Shown here: positions 54,443 through 63,419 of the stretch, piece by piece
How positions within the stretch are numbered: the first letter of the stretch is position 1
Layout: each line of letters begins with the position of its first letter
Assembly: GCF_023072595.1 (NCBI RefSeq)
Contig: NZ_JALLGK010000004.1
Location: 310,001-374,000, forward strand
Direction: 5' to 3'
Source: Streptomyces sp. XM4193
GTDB taxonomy: Bacteria > Actinomycetota > Actinomycetes > Streptomycetales > Streptomycetaceae
DNA length: 64,000 bases
Notes under the pieces: generated by a model
Seen by the model: the letters and a program-made list of their open reading frames with translations, nothing else
Databases searched by the model: none
What the model was told of the DNA's origin: nothing
Translations under genes and position numbers: made by a program

Positions 54443-54895
54443 ATGGCACAGGTCGAGGCAACGACGCAGCGGGAGATCGCCGCCGACCCCGACGATGTCT
54501 TCGACGCCCTCGCGGACTACCGCGAGGTCCGAGGCAAGGTGCTCCCCGGCCAGTACAGCGAGTACGAGGTGCGCGAGGGCGGCGACGGGGAGGGCACCCT
54601 CGTGCACTGGAAGCTCCAGGCGACCAGCAAGCGCGTGCGCGACTGCCTGCTGGAGGTCACCGAACCGCGCGACGGTCAGCTGATCGAGAAGGACCGCAAC
54701 TCCTCGATGGTGACGACCTGGACCGTCAGCCCGGCCGGCACCGGCAGGGCGCGGGTCGTCGTCAGGACCGTCTGGGACGGCGCGGGCGGCATCGGCGGCT
54801 TCTTCGAGCGGACGTTCGCGCCCAAGGGCCTGGCTCGAATCCACGACGAACTTCTGGCCAATCTCGCGGCCGAGGTGGAGAAGACCTCCGCCTGA
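54443..54895 (+). CDS. SRPBCC-fold (START/polyketide cyclase-like) protein
   Basis: 150 residues. Typical of small START-like proteins: 'TTQREIAADPDDVFDALADYREVRGKVLP' at the start and 'GRARVVVRTVWDGAGGIGGFFERTFAPKGLARIHDELLANLA' at the end, the amphipathic C-terminal helix. Binds a hydrophobic ligand, unknown. AGGAGGA precedes the ATG. A strong hairpin follows the stop (54922-54949). Confidence 0.83.
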   Translation: MAQVEATTQREIAADPDDVFDALADYREVRGKVLPGQYSEYEVREGGDGEGTLVHWKLQATSKRVRDCLLEVTEPRDGQLIEKDRNSSMVTTWTVSPAGTGRARVVVRTVWDGAGGIGGFFERTFAPKGLARIHDELLANLAAEVEKTSA

Positions 54896-54921
54896 CCGAG
54901 CCGTCGAACCGGCCGTTTCGA

Positions 54922-54949
54922 CCCGGTCCCGGCCGCGCCCGGGACCGGG
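54922..54949 (+). terminator. terminator hairpin after SRPBCC gene
   Basis: CCCGGTCCCGG (54922-54932), loop CCGCGC, CCGGGACCGGG (54939-54949): perfect 11-bp stem 27 nt after the stop. Confidence 0.75.
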
Positions 54950-54987
54950 CTTCTCAGCCCACCGCACGGCGGCTAACGTTGCCCGGT

Positions 54988-55818
54988 ATGAAGATCCTCA
55001 TCAGCGCGGACATGGAAGGTGCCACCGGCGTCACCTGGCCTGCCGACGTGCTGCCCGGCACCCCGCAGTGGCAGCGGTGCCGTTCGATGTTCACCAGTGA
55101 CGTGAACGCGGCAGCCCTCGGCTTCCTGGCCGGCGGCGCGGACGAGGTGCTGGTCAACGAGGCCCACTGGACCATGCGCAACCTGCTCCTCGAGGAGCTC
55201 GACGAGCGCGTCCAGATGCTCACCGGACGGCACAAGGCGCTGTCCATGGTGGAGGGCGTGCAGCACGGCGACGTGGACGGCATCGCCTTCATCGGCTACC
55301 ACACCGGCGCCGGCGACGAGGGCGTGCTCGCCCACACCTACCTCGCCAACTCCCTGACCGGGGTGTGGGTCGACGGGGTGCGCGCCAGCGAGGGCCTGCT
55401 GAACTCGCTGGTCGTCGCCGAGTACGGCGTGCCCGTCGTCCTGGTCACCGGCGACGACCGTGCCTGTGAGGACTCCCGCGGCTACGCGCCCGAAGCCGAG
55501 ACCGTGGCCGTCAAGGACTACGTCTCGCGCTACGCGGCCGTCTGCCGCACCCCCGCCCGCACCGCGGCCGACATCCGCGCCGCGGCCGCGGCCGCCGTCC
55601 GGCTGGCCGTCCGCACCGAGCCGGTCAGCGGGCCGCACGAGGTGGAGATGGAGTTCGACGCCGAGCACCTGGCGGGCGCCGCCACCGTGGTGCCCGGCGT
55701 GCGGCAGACCGGCGAACGCCGCGTCGCCTACCGCTCCCCGAACATGTACGAGGGCATCCGCTGCTTCAAAGCGGTCACCACCGTCGTCTCGAACGCCGTG
55801 GAGGAGACCTATGGCTGA
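54988..55818 (+). CDS. M55-family D-aminopeptidase (DppA-like)
   Basis: 276 residues. Starts 'MKILISADMEGATGVTWP' (metal Asp and Glu), then 'DEVLVNEAHWTMRNLL', 'GIAFIGYHTGAGDEGVLAHTY' and 'ASEGLLNSLVVAEYGVPVVLVTGDD', the zinc-site signatures of the DppA family, which acts on D-Ala-containing peptides. The ATG 54988 matches the family start better than TTG 54979. Its stop overlaps the M20 gene start by 8 nt, so peptide or cell-wall-peptide scavenging by the three consecutive peptidases is plausible. Confidence 0.9.
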   Translation: MKILISADMEGATGVTWPADVLPGTPQWQRCRSMFTSDVNAAALGFLAGGADEVLVNEAHWTMRNLLLEELDERVQMLTGRHKALSMVEGVQHGDVDGIAFIGYHTGAGDEGVLAHTYLANSLTGVWVDGVRASEGLLNSLVVAEYGVPVVLVTGDDRACEDSRGYAPEAETVAVKDYVSRYAAVCRTPARTAADIRAAAAAAVRLAVRTEPVSGPHEVEMEFDAEHLAGAATVVPGVRQTGERRVAYRSPNMYEGIRCFKAVTTVVSNAVEETYG

Positions 55819-57151
55819 CCCCCGGCCCGTCGGCTGCGACGAGCAGGCGCTGGAGGAGGTGGTCGCCTACACCAGCGACCTCATCCGGATCGACACCACC
55901 AACCACGGCCGGGGCGAGGGGCTGGAGCGGCCCGCCGCCGAGTACGTGGCCGCCCGGCTCGACGAAGTCGGCATCCGGCCACAGCTGTTGGAGAAGGCGA
56001 GCGGCCGGACCAACGTGGTCGCCAGGATCGAGGGCACCGACCCCGGCGCCGACGCGCTGCTCCTCCACGGCCATCTGGACGTCGTCCCGGCCGATGCGAG
56101 CGAGTGGAGCGTGCACCCCTTCTCCGGCGAGATCCGGGACGGGGTGGTGTGGGGCCGGGGCGCCATCGACATGAAGAACATGGACGCGATGATCCTGGCC
56201 ATGGTCCGCTCCTGGGCGCGCGGCGGCGTCCGGCCCCGGCGGGACGTGGTGCTGGCGTTCACCGCGGACGAGGAGGACAGCGCCGAGTTCGGCTCCGGCT
56301 TCCTCGCCGACCAGCACGCCGAGCTGTTCGAGGGGTGCACCGAAGGGCTCAGCGAGTCCGGCGCGTTCACCTTCCACACCGGTGACGGCACCCGGCTCTA
56401 CCCGGTCGGGGCCGGCGAGCGCGGTACGGCCTGGATGACGCTGACCGCGCGCGGCCGGGCCGGCCACGGCTCGAAGGTCAACCACGAGAACGCCGTCGGC
56501 CGCCTCGCCTCCGCCGTGCACCGCATCGACGAGTACCACTGGCCGCTGCGACTGACCGCGACCGTGCGCGCCGCGCTGCTGGAGCTGGCGCGGGTGCGGG
56601 GCCTGCCCGAGCCCCGGCTGGACGACCCGGACTGGGACGTCGACGCCTTCCTCGACGCGATCGGCCCCGCCCGCGCCGTCGTCGAGTCGACCGTGCGCAA
56701 CAGCGCCAACCCCACGATGCTGGACGCCGGTTACAAGATGAACGTGATCCCCGGCACGGCCACCGCGGGCGTCGACGGGCGGATGCTGCCCGGCACCGAG
56801 GCGGAGTTCGAGGCGACCATCGATGAGCTGACCGGTCCCGACGTCGACTGGTCTTTCTACCACCGCGAGCAGCCGCTCCAGGCCCCGGTCGACTCGCGCA
56901 CGTACGCGGTGCTGCGCGAGGCGCTGGAGCACCACGACCCGGACGCCCACGTGATCCCGTACTGCATGTCGGGCGGCACGGACGCCAAGCAGTTCTCCCA
57001 GCTCGGCATCGAGGGCTACGGCTACTCCCCGCTGCGGCTGCCGCCGGGGTACGACTACGCCGCGATGTTCCACGGTGTGGACGAGCGGGTCCCGGTGGAC
57101 GCCCTGCAGTTCGGCGTCCGCACCCTGGACCGGGCCGTACTGGGCCTGTGA
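55811..57151 (+). CDS. M20-family metallopeptidase
   Basis: 446 residues. Metal ligands in 'LLLHGHLDVVPAD' (His-Asp), 'VVWGRGAIDMKNMDA' (Asp), 'FTADEEDSAEFG' (Glu) and a C-terminal His ('MFHGVDERVP'). A dimerisation insert with 'AGHGSKVNHENAVGRL' lies in the middle. M20 enzymes cleave dipeptides, acyl-amino acids or similar amides. Overlaps the M55 gene by 8 nt, so the pair is translationally coupled. Confidence 0.9.
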   Translation: MADPRPVGCDEQALEEVVAYTSDLIRIDTTNHGRGEGLERPAAEYVAARLDEVGIRPQLLEKASGRTNVVARIEGTDPGADALLLHGHLDVVPADASEWSVHPFSGEIRDGVVWGRGAIDMKNMDAMILAMVRSWARGGVRPRRDVVLAFTADEEDSAEFGSGFLADQHAELFEGCTEGLSESGAFTFHTGDGTRLYPVGAGERGTAWMTLTARGRAGHGSKVNHENAVGRLASAVHRIDEYHWPLRLTATVRAALLELARVRGLPEPRLDDPDWDVDAFLDAIGPARAVVESTVRNSANPTMLDAGYKMNVIPGTATAGVDGRMLPGTEAEFEATIDELTGPDVDWSFYHREQPLQAPVDSRTYAVLREALEHHDPDAHVIPYCMSGGTDAKQFSQLGIEGYGYSPLRLPPGYDYAAMFHGVDERVPVDALQFGVRTLDRAVLGL

Positions 57152-57240
57152 CCCCGCCGCCGCGCCCCGCACCCCGGCGGCGCGGCGGCACACCACCCGA
57201 GCCGCCCGAGCAGCACCCGGCAGCACCGCGCCTACGGCCG

Positions 57241-57270
57241 GCACCCGTACCGCACCCGTACCGCACCCGT
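57241..57270 (+). repeat. short 11-nt tandem repeat
   Basis: GCACCCGTACC occurs twice and then partly a third time, in the 215-nt gap between the M20 and S9 genes. Probably slippage; no function seen. Confidence 0.5.
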
Positions 57271-57366
57271 TCAGCACAGTCGGCCGCGGGCACCGCACCC
57301 CGGCGCCCCGCCGGCACCCCCGACTGCCCACAGCAGGAAGTGGGCTGACCCCAGGAGGCCCACCCG

Positions 57367-59418
57367 ATGGTGAACCACGAGGCTCCGTACGGCAGTTGGC
57401 CCTCGCCGATCGACGCCGCACTGGTCGCGGCGCACGACGGACGACCGGAGTTCCTGACTTCGATCGGCGACGAGCTGTGGTGGACCGCGCCCCGGCCGGC
57501 CGAGGGCGGGCGGCGGACGCTGATGAGGCTGAGCCCGGGGGACGGCAGCGGTTCGCCGGTCGCCGAGTCGGTGCTGCCGGCGCCCTGGAACGTGCGCAGC
57601 CGGGTCATCGAGTACGGCGGCCAGCCCTTCGCGGGCGTCCCGCGCGAGGGGCGCGGGCCGCTGGTGGTCTTCTCCCACTTCGCCGACCAGCGGCTCTACG
57701 CACTCGACCCCGACGCGGCGAGCGCCGATCACGCGGCGAGCACCCCGGGCGCCTCCGGGGGCGAACCGGTGCCGTTGACGCCGCTGGGCGCGGTCGGCGG
57801 CGGACTGCGGTTCGTCGATCCGCTGGTGCTGCCCGACCGCGGCGAAGTCTGGTGCGTGCTGGAGGAGTTCACGGGGGAGGGCCCGACCGAGGTGCGGCGC
57901 GTGCTGGTGGCGGTGCCGCTGGACGGCTCGGCGGCCGAGGACCGCGGTGCGCTGCGCGAACTCACCGACGACGCCCACGACTTCCTCACCGGCCCCCGGC
58001 TCTCGCCCGACGGGCGGCAGCTGGCCTGGCTGGTCTGGGACCACCCGGCGATGCCGTGGGACGGCACCGAACTGCGGCTGGCCGAGGTCACCGCCGACGG
58101 CCGGCTGGAAGCGACGCGCACCGTGCTGGGCGGACCGCAGGAGTCGGTCGTACAGGTCGACTGGGCCGCGGACGGCAGCCTGCTGGCCGCCACGGACCGG
58201 ACCGGCTGGTGGAACCTGCACCGGGTCGACCCGGGCGGCGGCACACCGGTCAACCTCTGCCCGCGGGAGGAGGAGTTCGCCGACGCGCTCTGGAAGCTCG
58301 GCCACCGCTGGTTCGCCCCGCTGGAGAACGGACTCGTCGCCACGCTGCACGGCCGCGGCGGTGCGCGACTGGCGATACTGGACACCGGGTCCGGCGAACT
58401 GGCCGACGCACCGGGGCCGTGGAGCGAGTGGAGCGCGGCGCTCGCGGTGCGCGGCAGCCGGGTCGCGGGCATCGCGGCAAGTCCCCACAGCTCCTACGAG
58501 ATCGTCGAACTCGACACCTGCACCGGGCACTTGAGCGTGCTGGCCGCGCACCACACCGACGCCGTGGACCCCGCGTTCCTCCCGCGGCCCGAGCAGCGCA
58601 CCTTCACCGGCCCGGACGGCCGTCCGGTGCACGCCCACATCTATCCGCCGCACCACCCCGACCACCGCGGCCCCCAGGGCCAGGCACCGCCGTACGTGAT
58701 CTGGGCGCACGGCGGGCCCACCGGGCGGGCGCCGCTCGTGCTCGACCTGGAGCTCGCCTACTTCACCTCGCGCGGTATCGGTGTCGCCGAGGTCAACTAC
58801 GGCGGCTCCACCGGCCACGGTCGCGTCTACCGCAACCGGCTGCGCGAGCAGTGGGGCGTGGTCGACGTCGAGGACTGCGCCACCGTCGCGCGCGAGCTGG
58901 CCCGGGAGGGCACCGCCGACGGCACGCGGCTGGCCGTTCGGGGCGGCAGCGCGGGCGGCTGGACGTCCGCCTCCTCGCTGGTCGCGCCCTCCGTGGAGGG
59001 CCTGTACGCGACCGCGGCGATCAGCTACCCCATCCTGGACCCGGCCGCCTGGGCCGACGGGGAGACCCACGACTTCGAGTCGCGTTACACGGAGTCGCTG
59101 ATCGGACGGCTCGAAGAGGTGCCCGACCGCTACCGGGAACGCTCGCCGGTGCTGCTCGCCGACCGGGTGTCCGTCCCGTTCCTGCTGCTGCAGGGGCTCG
59201 ACGACGTGATCTGCCCGCCCGAGCAGTGCGACCGCTTCCTCGCCGAGATCGGGGACCGCGTCCCGTACACCTACCTCGCCTTCGAGGGCGAGGGGCACGG
59301 CTTCCGCCGGGCCGAGACGATCATCCGTGCGGTGGAGGAGGAACTGGCCCTCTACCGGCGGGTGTTCGCGGACGGCCCGCGGGGCGCAGGTGGCGACGGG
59401 AGCGCCGGCGGGCGCTGA
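57367..59418 (+). CDS. S9-family prolyl-oligopeptidase-like peptidase
   Basis: 683 residues. An N-terminal beta-propeller-like region (about 1-400, e.g. 'LSPDGRQLAWLVWDHP') precedes an alpha/beta hydrolase domain with Ser528 ('RGGSAGGWTS'), Asp613 ('GLDDVICPPEQ') and His644 ('GEGHGFRR'); triad intact. No signal peptide, so probably cytoplasmic. AGGAGGC upstream of the ATG. Third peptidase gene in a row on this strand. Confidence 0.9.
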   Translation: MVNHEAPYGSWPSPIDAALVAAHDGRPEFLTSIGDELWWTAPRPAEGGRRTLMRLSPGDGSGSPVAESVLPAPWNVRSRVIEYGGQPFAGVPREGRGPLVVFSHFADQRLYALDPDAASADHAASTPGASGGEPVPLTPLGAVGGGLRFVDPLVLPDRGEVWCVLEEFTGEGPTEVRRVLVAVPLDGSAAEDRGALRELTDDAHDFLTGPRLSPDGRQLAWLVWDHPAMPWDGTELRLAEVTADGRLEATRTVLGGPQESVVQVDWAADGSLLAATDRTGWWNLHRVDPGGGTPVNLCPREEEFADALWKLGHRWFAPLENGLVATLHGRGGARLAILDTGSGELADAPGPWSEWSAALAVRGSRVAGIAASPHSSYEIVELDTCTGHLSVLAAHHTDAVDPAFLPRPEQRTFTGPDGRPVHAHIYPPHHPDHRGPQGQAPPYVIWAHGGPTGRAPLVLDLELAYFTSRGIGVAEVNYGGSTGHGRVYRNRLREQWGVVDVEDCATVARELAREGTADGTRLAVRGGSAGGWTSASSLVAPSVEGLYATAAISYPILDPAAWADGETHDFESRYTESLIGRLEEVPDRYRERSPVLLADRVSVPFLLLQGLDDVICPPEQCDRFLAEIGDRVPYTYLAFEGEGHGFRRAETIIRAVEEELALYRRVFADGPRGAGGDGSAGGR

Positions 59419-59529
59419 GGAGCGCCGGGGGCGAGCGTCGCGAGGAGCGCCGGGGCGAGCGCCGCTTTCTCCGCCCGTGCACCGGCCCGTCCCGGCGGTC
59501 CGGTGCACGAGCCGGACCGAGACAGGAGT

Positions 59530-59577
59530 GGGCCCGCCGACCGGTGTCATATCGTTCGCGATGCGGTCGGCGGGCCC
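59530..59577. terminator. bidirectional terminator between S9 peptidase and CBS genes
   Basis: GGGCCCGCCGACCG (59530-59543) pairs exactly with CGGTCGGCGGGCCC (59564-59577) around a 20-nt AT-richer loop. The genes on both sides converge on it. Confidence 0.75.
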
Positions 59578-59681
59578 GGGCGGGGCACGGGTGCCCCGGT
59601 CGTGGGGTGCGGTGAACGCCGCACGTTCGGTGGTGCCGGCAGCGGGCGGTCCGCTCTCGAAGGGACGTACCCGGCCCGCTG

Positions 59682-60098
59682 TCAGTGAGCGTAGACGCGT
59701 TCCACGAAGGCCGCGATCTGCTCCTCGGAGAGATGCTGTGCGAGGTCCGCCTCGCTGATCATGCCGACCAGACGCTTGTCCTTGATGACGGGCAGCCGTC
59801 TGATCTGGTGGCCCTGCATCTCCTCCAGCACCTCACCGACGTCCGCGTCCGAGTCGACCCAGCGCGGAGTGCCGAGCGAGAGGTCACCGCAGGTGATCCT
59901 CGACGGGTCGAGACCGTGCGCGACGCACTCCACGACGATGTCGCGGTCGGTGATGATGCCGCACATCCGCTCGTTCTGGTCGCTGACGGGCAGCGCCCCC
60001 ACGTCCAGCTCACGCATCAGCTGAGCGGCGCGGTCGAGCGTCTCGTGTGCGGGAATCCACTGCGCACCGGGGTGCATGATGTCTTCGGCCGTGGCCAT
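59682..60098 (-). CDS. CBS-domain protein
   Basis: 138 residues: two CBS motifs in tandem ('DIMHPGAQWIPAHETLDRAAQLMRELDVGALPVSD', about 5-60, and 'GTPRWVDSDADVGEVLEEMQGHQIRRLPVIKDKRLVGMIS', about 75-130). This pair binds adenosine nucleotides and acts as a sensor; similar stand-alone proteins occur widely in streptomycetes. GGAGG precedes the ATG at 60098. Confidence 0.88.
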   Translation of the reverse strand: MATAEDIMHPGAQWIPAHETLDRAAQLMRELDVGALPVSDQNERMCGIITDRDIVVECVAHGLDPSRITCGDLSLGTPRWVDSDADVGEVLEEMQGHQIRRLPVIKDKRLVGMISEADLAQHLSEEQIAAFVERVYAH

Positions 60099-60283
60099 GG
60101 GTACCTCCGGATCGCGCCGCCGACGACAGTTGCGGCGCGCCTCCCATGGTCCGTCCGGGTGAGAGCGTCGGCAACCGCGGACCCGCGCCGGCGCGACGCG
60201 GCGGCGACCGGGCGGCGGCGACCGGACCGGACGGCCGCGACGGGACGGCCGCGACGGGACGGCCGCGGCCGGGTGGGCAGAAG

Positions 60284-61315
60284 TCAGGCCTGTGCCAGGT
60301 CGGCGAGTGCGGAGGCACCGGCGAGCGCGGCGCGGGCGTCCGCCGTCCCGCCCCGGTCCGCCGACCACAGTGCGTACTCGACGGTGCGGGCGAGGCCCCA
60401 GGCGGCGAGCCGATCGGCCGGCTGCCCGGTGTGCTCCTGGGCGAGCAACAGCCTTGCGCGCAGGGGAAGTCGGGCGGGCAGCTGATCGAGCAGCGGCCAC
60501 GGGTCGTACGCCGGATCACCCATCATCGGCTTGGGGTCGATGGCCACGTGGGAGCGGCGCCGGGCGGTGAGCACGTTTCCCGGGTTGAAGTCGCCGTGCA
60601 GCAGCACCCTGCCCGGCGCCCGGCGGGGGAGTTCCCGCAGCAGCGCCGCCCCACGGCGTACCGGCCCGGGGTCCGCGCCCAGCACCGCGCCCGTGCGCGC
60701 GAAGCGCTCCTCGACGAGGTCCGCCCAGCCCTCGCACACCTCGGCCAACTCCGGTGGACAGGCGTCGGGACGGGGAAGTTCCCGGGGACGCGTCCAGAGC
60801 TCCCGCAGCAGGTCCAGCCCCGCGGTCAGGCGCTCGACCGGGGTGGCGGGCTGCTCGGGGGACAGCAGGCCGGTGCCGGGCTCGCAGCGTTCGAGCAGCA
60901 GCGCCCACCGCTCCTCGTCCCAGGCACAGGGGCGTACGGCCGCCGGATTCTCCACGGCCGCCCAGTGCCGCAGCGCCAACGCCTCGCAGGCCGCCTCGGG
61001 ATGCGGCCAACTCAGCTTGAGCACGGCGGGCGCACCGTCGGCGCGCCGAACCGGTGCGGCCCACGAGCAGCTGCCGCCGGGGTACGGCCGGCCCACGCGC
61101 AGATCCCAGCGCGCGGTGAACTCCTCGACGAGCCGCGGGAGTCGGCGCAGCCAGGCCGCCCCGTCCGGATCGCCGCCGAGGTTGCGCACGACCGCCGCCG
61201 ACGGCGCTGCGAGCCCGTCCGGCGGTACGGTTCCGTCCGGCGCCGCGAGCCCGTCCGACGGTACGGCCCGGTCCGGCGGCTCCTTCGGCGGGTGCGCGGG
61301 CACGGCCGTCCTCAA
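60284..61315 (-). CDS. aminoglycoside/hydroxyurea-phosphotransferase-like kinase
   Basis: 343 residues. Kinase fold with nucleotide region 'APAVLKLSWPHPEA', catalytic 'LLHGDFNPGNVL' and metal 'AIDPKPMMGDPAYD'. This matches the streptomycin-6-/hydroxyurea-phosphotransferase group (APH(6)-like). Whether it confers resistance is unknown. TTG start overlaps the upstream glyoxalase-fold gene stop (TTGA), so it is coupled; a GTG at 61303 is an alternative. The first 40 residues are an imperfect repeat ('PSDGLAAPDGTVPPDGLAAP'). Confidence 0.84.
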   Translation of the reverse strand: MRTAVPAHPPKEPPDRAVPSDGLAAPDGTVPPDGLAAPSAAVVRNLGGDPDGAAWLRRLPRLVEEFTARWDLRVGRPYPGGSCSWAAPVRRADGAPAVLKLSWPHPEAACEALALRHWAAVENPAAVRPCAWDEERWALLLERCEPGTGLLSPEQPATPVERLTAGLDLLRELWTRPRELPRPDACPPELAEVCEGWADLVEERFARTGAVLGADPGPVRRGAALLRELPRRAPGRVLLHGDFNPGNVLTARRRSHVAIDPKPMMGDPAYDPWPLLDQLPARLPLRARLLLAQEHTGQPADRLAAWGLARTVEYALWSADRGGTADARAALAGASALADLAQA

Positions 61316-61662
61316 TGGTCCGGCTGGTCGACGTACTCGAAGATGGTGCCGTCGGGCAGGCGTGCGACCAGGCTGCGTCCGGCCGAGGTCTGGCGCGGAC
61401 CCACCAGGATGTCCGCATCCACCTCCCGCAGCGCCTCGGCCGCCGCCATGACGTCGTCCACCGACAGAGTCGCGCTGATGCGCCGAAGGATGTCCAGCTC
61501 GTCGGGCGGTCCGCTCATCACCAGGAACGGGCCGACCGCCGCGACGCTCACTGCGCCGAGTTCGAAGCGCGCCGCCGGCGTCCCCGCCAGGCGCTCGTAG
61601 ACGGGGACGGCGGCCTCCAGATCGTCGACGCAGATCCGCAGGGACGTTCCCAGAATGCGCAT
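61312..61662 (-). CDS. glyoxalase/bleomycin-resistance-fold (VOC) protein
   Basis: 116 residues. One VOC module: 'GTSLRICVDDLEAAVPVYERLAGTPAARFELG' and 'SLVARLPDGTIFEYVDQPD', with a potential metal Glu near the end. Function unknown; some VOC proteins sequester or modify antibiotics. It is coupled to the downstream phosphotransferase. The upstream DNA has a six-copy GGTGCT repeat. Confidence 0.82.
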   Translation of the reverse strand: MRILGTSLRICVDDLEAAVPVYERLAGTPAARFELGAVSVAAVGPFLVMSGPPDELDILRRISATLSVDDVMAAAEALREVDADILVGPRQTSAGRSLVARLPDGTIFEYVDQPDH

Positions 61663-61696
61663 GTGTCTTCCTCCGTCGTTCTTCGGCGGGTAAGGC

Positions 61697-61732
61697 GGTG
61701 CTGGTGCTGGTGCTGGTGCTGGTGCTGGTGCT
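61697..61732 (+). repeat. perfect hexanucleotide repeat (GGTGCT)x6
   Basis: Six perfect copies, 35 nt upstream of the VOC gene start, which is on the minus strand. Such a simple repeat could slip and alter promoter spacing. Confidence 0.9.
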
Positions 61733-61786
61733 GCCCGGGTGCCCGGCGCCGGGCCGACCGTGCGTCCCGGCGCCGGCCGGCCGGTG

Positions 61787-63277
61787 TCAGAGCGCGACGG
61801 GGCCGGTGAGGTCGGGCGCGGTCTGCGGGCAGTACACGGTCAACCCGCCCGCCGCCTTGGAGAGCGTCAGCGCCCGGGGCGCGTCGGTGACCTCACCGTC
61901 GTGCGCCAGCTGGGTGCCGGGCTCGATCCAGTCGATGCGCAGCCTGCGCAGCAGAGCGGCGCCGTGTACCGGCGACTGCTGCAACGTCCCGGCGAGGGCA
62001 CCGGCGAGCAGGCGGGTGCGGGCCCAGTGGTCGGCGTAGGCGACCCGTACGTCCAACAGGCCGTCGGCGAGGTTGGAGCGGTTCTGCGGGGCGAGGCCGA
62101 GGCCGTCGTAGCGGCAGTTGCCGGCGAAGAGCAGCCACACGCGGTGCCGGGAGCCGTTGATGTGCACCTCGGCCGGCGCGTACTCGCGCAGCACCTGCCA
62201 GGCGGCCACCACTCCGGCGGGCCAGCTGCCGATCCTGGGGGACCAGCGCTCGCGCACCCGCACCAGCTCCGGGTAGACGCCGAGGGCGAAGGTGTTGACG
62301 AAGGTGCCGTGCTCGCCGAAGCGGGCGAGGTCGACCTCGACCGCCTCGCCGGAGGCGAGCGCCTCGCGCAGTTCGGAGACCTCGGAGATGCCCAGGTCGT
62401 GGGCGAAGTGATTGAGGGTGCCGCCGGGCAGCACGGCCAGCGGCAGCCCCTCCTCCAACGCCGCGCCGGCCGCGGCACCGACGGTGCCGTCACCGCCGAA
62501 CACCCCCAGCGCTCCGCCGAGTTGGGCCGCGCGCTTGGCGGCCCTGGACAGCACGGCCGGCAGGTCCTCGTCGCCGTCCCGGCCGAAGACCATGACCTCG
62601 GCCTCGGGCAGCGCCGCGCCTATGACCTCCTCCGGCGGCTCGTCCGTCGGGCCGGAACCGGAGTTGGCGACGACGACCAGGCCCGCGCCGTCCGGCAGTC
62701 GCGGAGCGCGCACCGAGGCGCGCACCGGTGGCGGTACGAGCTGTCTGGACGGCAGCAGCCGGCGTACGACCAGTGCGGCGCCCGCGCCGATGGCGATGCC
62801 GGCGGCCACGTCGGTGGGGTAGTGCACCCCCGTGTAGACGCGGGAGAACGCCACTGCCGCGGCCACCGGAGCCACCACCGCGCCCAGGGCCGGGGACTCC
62901 ATCGCCACTCCGGTGGCGAACGCCGCGGCCGAGGCGGAGTGCCCGGAGGGGAAGGACGTGGTGTGCGGCTGCCGCTTGAGGTGGCGGATGGAGGGCACCG
63001 GACCGAGCAGCGGGCGGTCGCGCCGGACGGCGCGCTTGGCCAGTGTGTTGGTCACCAGCGAGGCCAGGGCCAGCGAGGCGGTGCCGCGCAGCGCGGCGCG
63101 CCGGGCCGAGGCCCGGTCACTTCCGAGGGTGGCGATCGCCGCGGCCGTACCGAACCACAGCAGACCGTGGTTGGCGCTGCGGCTCAGCCGCGGCAGCACC
63201 CGGTCGGCCCCGGGCAGCCTGCGACCGGCGACCTTCCGGAACAGTACGTTGTCGACCCTGCTCACTCTGCTCTTCAC
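61787..63277 (-). CDS. PAP2 phosphatase / diacylglycerol-kinase fusion protein
   Basis: 496 residues. The N-terminal half is a membrane PAP2 phosphatase with 'KRAVRRDRP', 'SFPSGHSAS' and 'SRVYTGVHYPTDVAAG'. The C-terminal half (from about residue 200) is a diacylglycerol/sphingosine-kinase-like catalytic domain with 'VVVANSGSG', 'GVFGGDGTVGAAAG' and 'LPGGTLNHFAHDLGI'. It may interconvert phosphatidic acid and diacylglycerol or process prenyl-type lipids. GTG 63277 is chosen; GTG 63310 has no ribosome site. Confidence 0.87.
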   Translation of the reverse strand: MKSRVSRVDNVLFRKVAGRRLPGADRVLPRLSRSANHGLLWFGTAAAIATLGSDRASARRAALRGTASLALASLVTNTLAKRAVRRDRPLLGPVPSIRHLKRQPHTTSFPSGHSASAAAFATGVAMESPALGAVVAPVAAAVAFSRVYTGVHYPTDVAAGIAIGAGAALVVRRLLPSRQLVPPPVRASVRAPRLPDGAGLVVVANSGSGPTDEPPEEVIGAALPEAEVMVFGRDGDEDLPAVLSRAAKRAAQLGGALGVFGGDGTVGAAAGAALEEGLPLAVLPGGTLNHFAHDLGISEVSELREALASGEAVEVDLARFGEHGTFVNTFALGVYPELVRVRERWSPRIGSWPAGVVAAWQVLREYAPAEVHINGSRHRVWLLFAGNCRYDGLGLAPQNRSNLADGLLDVRVAYADHWARTRLLAGALAGTLQQSPVHGAALLRRLRIDWIEPGTQLAHDGEVTDAPRALTLSKAAGGLTVYCPQTAPDLTGPVAL

Positions 63278-63419
63278 CCCGGGAACGCTACCCTGCCCGG
63301 CGTTTTCCACCCGTGGCGGTGCGCACCCCGCTGAGCGGCGGCCGGACGCGGCTTCTGCGAGTGTGGAACGCGGTGCTGCTCCCGCCCGAGCGCGGGCGCC
63401 ACGGCGAGCGGAGGTGGGT

